Source: Amycolatopsis lexingtonensis
GTDB lineage: Bacteria > Actinomycetota > Actinomycetes > Mycobacteriales > Pseudonocardiaceae
Direction of reading: 5' to 3'
Length of the DNA: 64,000 bases
NCBI RefSeq assembly: GCF_014873755.1
Contig: NZ_JADBEG010000001.1
Location: 9,927,001-9,991,000 of the forward strand
The notes under the pieces were generated by a model. The model was not told the DNA's origin. It searched no databases and saw nothing but the letters and a program-made list of their open reading frames with translations. The stretch's first letter is position 1. The number at the start of each line of letters is the position of its first letter. The position numbers were made by a program, and so were the translations under genes. Shown here in pieces: positions 62,455 through 64,000 of the stretch.

Positions 62455-64000
62455 ATGAGCTCGACCGGAGTCTCGTCCCCATCCGGAACCGGCGCGGAAA
62501 CCGAACCCGAGTTCGGCCGGCGCGCCCCGGCCAGTCCGGAGCAGATCAGGGACGACCTGATCGACGCCGCCGCGGGGCTGGCGCCGGAGATCGGTGAGCT
62601 CATCCGGCTGTACTACCGGCACATCCCGGCCGAAGAGATCGTCGGCGACGAGCCCGTCAACCTCGTCGGCGCGGTCCGCTCGCACCTGCAGCTGGCGAAG
62701 CACCGGATGCCCGGCCGCCCGGCCGTGCGGCTGCTGAACCCGACCGTCGCCGAGGACGGGTGGGCTCGCGAAGCCACCGTCGTGCAGGTCGTCACCGACG
62801 ACATGCCGTACCTGGTCGACTCGATCGCCGCGGAGTTCGCGCGCGACGGGGTGCAGGTGCAGCGGATCGTCCACCCGATCGTCGTCGTCACCCGCGACCT
62901 GACCGGTGAGCTGCAGGAAGTGCACCCCGACGCGGACCCGGGCGAGCCGCCCGCGAACTCGGCCGCCGAGTCGTGGATGTACATCGAGATCGACTTCGTC
63001 ACCGATCGCAACCGCGCGCGCGAGCTCGACAACCGGCTCTCCAGCGTGCTGGGCGACGTGCGCGAGGTCGTCGAGGACGCCGACAAGATGGCCCAGACGG
63101 CCTGCCAGCTGGCGAGCGAGCTGGAAACCGACCCGCCGAAGCTGCCCCAGGCCGAGGTGGCCGAGGGTGCGCGGCTGCTGCGCTGGCTTGCCGACGGCCA
63201 CTTCACCTTCCTCGGCTACCGCCGCTACGAGCTGGTCGACAACCCGCACCCCGACTCCGACGACCCGGCCCTGCGCGCGGTCCTGGCCTCCGGCCTCGGC
63301 GTGCTGCGCCAGGACAGCCTCGCCGCCCGCGGCCTCACCGCCGGGCCGGACACCGCCGCCACCGCTCTCGCGCCGTCGCTGCTGGTGCTGACCCAGGCGA
63401 GCGCGCCCTCGACCGTGCACCGGCCGGTCTACCCCTACTACGTCGGCGTGAAGACGTTCGACGCCGAGGGCACCGTCACCGGCGAGCACCGCTTCCTCGG
63501 CATGTTCACCACCACCGCGCTGCACGAGAACGTCCTCGACATCCCGGTGGTGTGCAAGCGGGTCCGCGAGGTCATCCATCGCGCCGGCTTCCCGATGGAG
63601 TCCTTCTCCGGGCAGCGGATGCTGGAGGTGCTGCAGAACTGGCCGCGCGCCGACCTGTTCTCCGCCGACACCGACTCGCTGTACGCGACGACGACCGGCG
63701 CGATCACGCTGTCCGACCGCCGCCGGCTGCGGCTGTTCCTGCGCCGCGACCCCTACGGCCGCTTCTACTCCTGCCTCGTCTACCTCCCGCAGGACCGCTA
63801 CACGACGCGGTCGCGGCTGGCCATGCAGGAAGTCCTGCTCGAAGAGCTCGAAGGCACCCAGCTCGAGTACAGCGCCCGGATCGGGGAAACCGTGCTGGCG
63901 CAGGTGCACTTCATGGTGCACACCGATCCGGCGCGCCGCCTGGAGCCGGACACGCAGCGGATCCAGGAGCGGCTCAACGCCGCGGTCCGCAGCTGGGACG
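62455..64000 (+). CDS. gdh: NAD-specific glutamate dehydrogenase, large type, 3'-truncated by the window end
   Basis: The first 515 codons are visible of a protein that is usually about 1,600 residues. The ATG follows GGAGAGTTGTCTCAA. DMPYLVDSIAAEFARDGVQVQRIVHPIVVV is the N-terminal ACT-like regulatory region. LLRWLADGHFTFLGYRRYELVDN, HRPVYPYYVGVKTFD and RRLRLFLRRDPYGRFYSCLVYLPQDRYTTRSR are hallmarks of the family. It oxidises glutamate to 2-oxoglutarate. The catalytic domain lies beyond the window. Confidence 0.95.
   Translation, partial: MSSTGVSSPSGTGAETEPEFGRRAPASPEQIRDDLIDAAAGLAPEIGELIRLYYRHIPAEEIVGDEPVNLVGAVRSHLQLAKHRMPGRPAVRLLNPTVAEDGWAREATVVQVVTDDMPYLVDSIAAEFARDGVQVQRIVHPIVVVTRDLTGELQEVHPDADPGEPPANSAAESWMYIEIDFVTDRNRARELDNRLSSVLGDVREVVEDADKMAQTACQLASELETDPPKLPQAEVAEGARLLRWLADGHFTFLGYRRYELVDNPHPDSDDPALRAVLASGLGVLRQDSLAARGLTAGPDTAATALAPSLLVLTQASAPSTVHRPVYPYYVGVKTFDAEGTVTGEHRFLGMFTTTALHENVLDIPVVCKRVREVIHRAGFPMESFSGQRMLEVLQNWPRADLFSADTDSLYATTTGAITLSDRRRLRLFLRRDPYGRFYSCLVYLPQDRYTTRSRLAMQEVLLEELEGTQLEYSARIGETVLAQVHFMVHTDPARRLEPDTQRIQERLNAAVRSWD

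Overview
The window is high-GC actinobacterial chromosome. GTG starts, ATGA/GTGA stop-start overlaps, mycothiol-linked families (Mca, Rv2466c-like, TIGR03086) and the EttA / 830-aa protein / large NAD-glutamate dehydrogenase neighbourhood point to a Pseudonocardiales organism, most likely Amycolatopsis or a relative. This is an inference from gene content. About 50 protein genes, one tRNA and two families of dispersed intergenic palindromes can be supported. No phage, integrase, IS element or CRISPR array is visible.

1-30.7 kb is an accessory region for a glycosylated secondary metabolite, without a backbone synthase in view. It holds two copies of a SnoaL-like (SgcJ/EcaC-type) gene pair around an O-methyltransferase, an acyl-CoA oxidase-like flavoprotein and a fifth SnoaL-like protein. 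These are followed by a group D flavin monooxygenase, a class III transaminase, two tandem GMC oxidoreductases, an APC permease, two GT1 glycosyltransferases, a DHA2 exporter, a P450, an OafA-type acyltransferase, two TylC3-like sugar C-methyltransferases, dTDP-glucose 4,6-dehydratase, a truncated ECF sigma factor, a second MFS protein, a BBE-type oxidase, a Nudix protein, and a PatB-like transaminase coupled to an amidohydrolase. Together they could build and attach an acylated, branched deoxysugar to an oxidised scaffold and export it.

38.96-30.85 kb (minus strand) is a nine-gene operon in which almost every junction overlaps. Transcription order is: sugar phosphate cyclase (DHQS/EEVS superfamily), HAD phosphatase, RmlD-like reductase, BadF-type sugar kinase, TIM-barrel isomerase, TreT-like GT4 glycosyltransferase, SDR, mycothiol S-conjugate amidase homologue, and a mycothiol-type DsbA homologue that has lost both active-site cysteines (CPWC is DPWS). 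It reads as a cyclitol-glycoside pathway with a mycothiol link. No such pathway is known to me.

39-48 kb carries an F420/LLM oxidoreductase, a Tat-exported AknOx-like sugar oxidase, a maltose-acetyltransferase-like protein, an epimerase-like protein without the catalytic Tyr, a GH13 glucosidase, small enzymes and a tRNA-Arg(TCT). 48-50 kb has a secreted I36-like inhibitor and an MFS protein.

53.17-50.40 kb (minus strand) is a compact RiPP locus and the strongest discovery candidate. An MFS exporter overlaps by ATGA a 48-residue precursor made of a 15-residue leader and three 10-residue repeats around VNTCVAA, and the precursor overlaps by TGATG a stand-alone YcaO enzyme. No E1/ThiF partner, TfuA protein or dehydrogenase is adjacent. 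An orphan histidine kinase is divergent to it. From 54.9 kb to the end the window is housekeeping: a histidine phosphatase, a CopD-CtaG copper protein, EttA, an 830-aa Pseudonocardiales-type protein with EPVEVR repeats, and the start of NAD-glutamate dehydrogenase.
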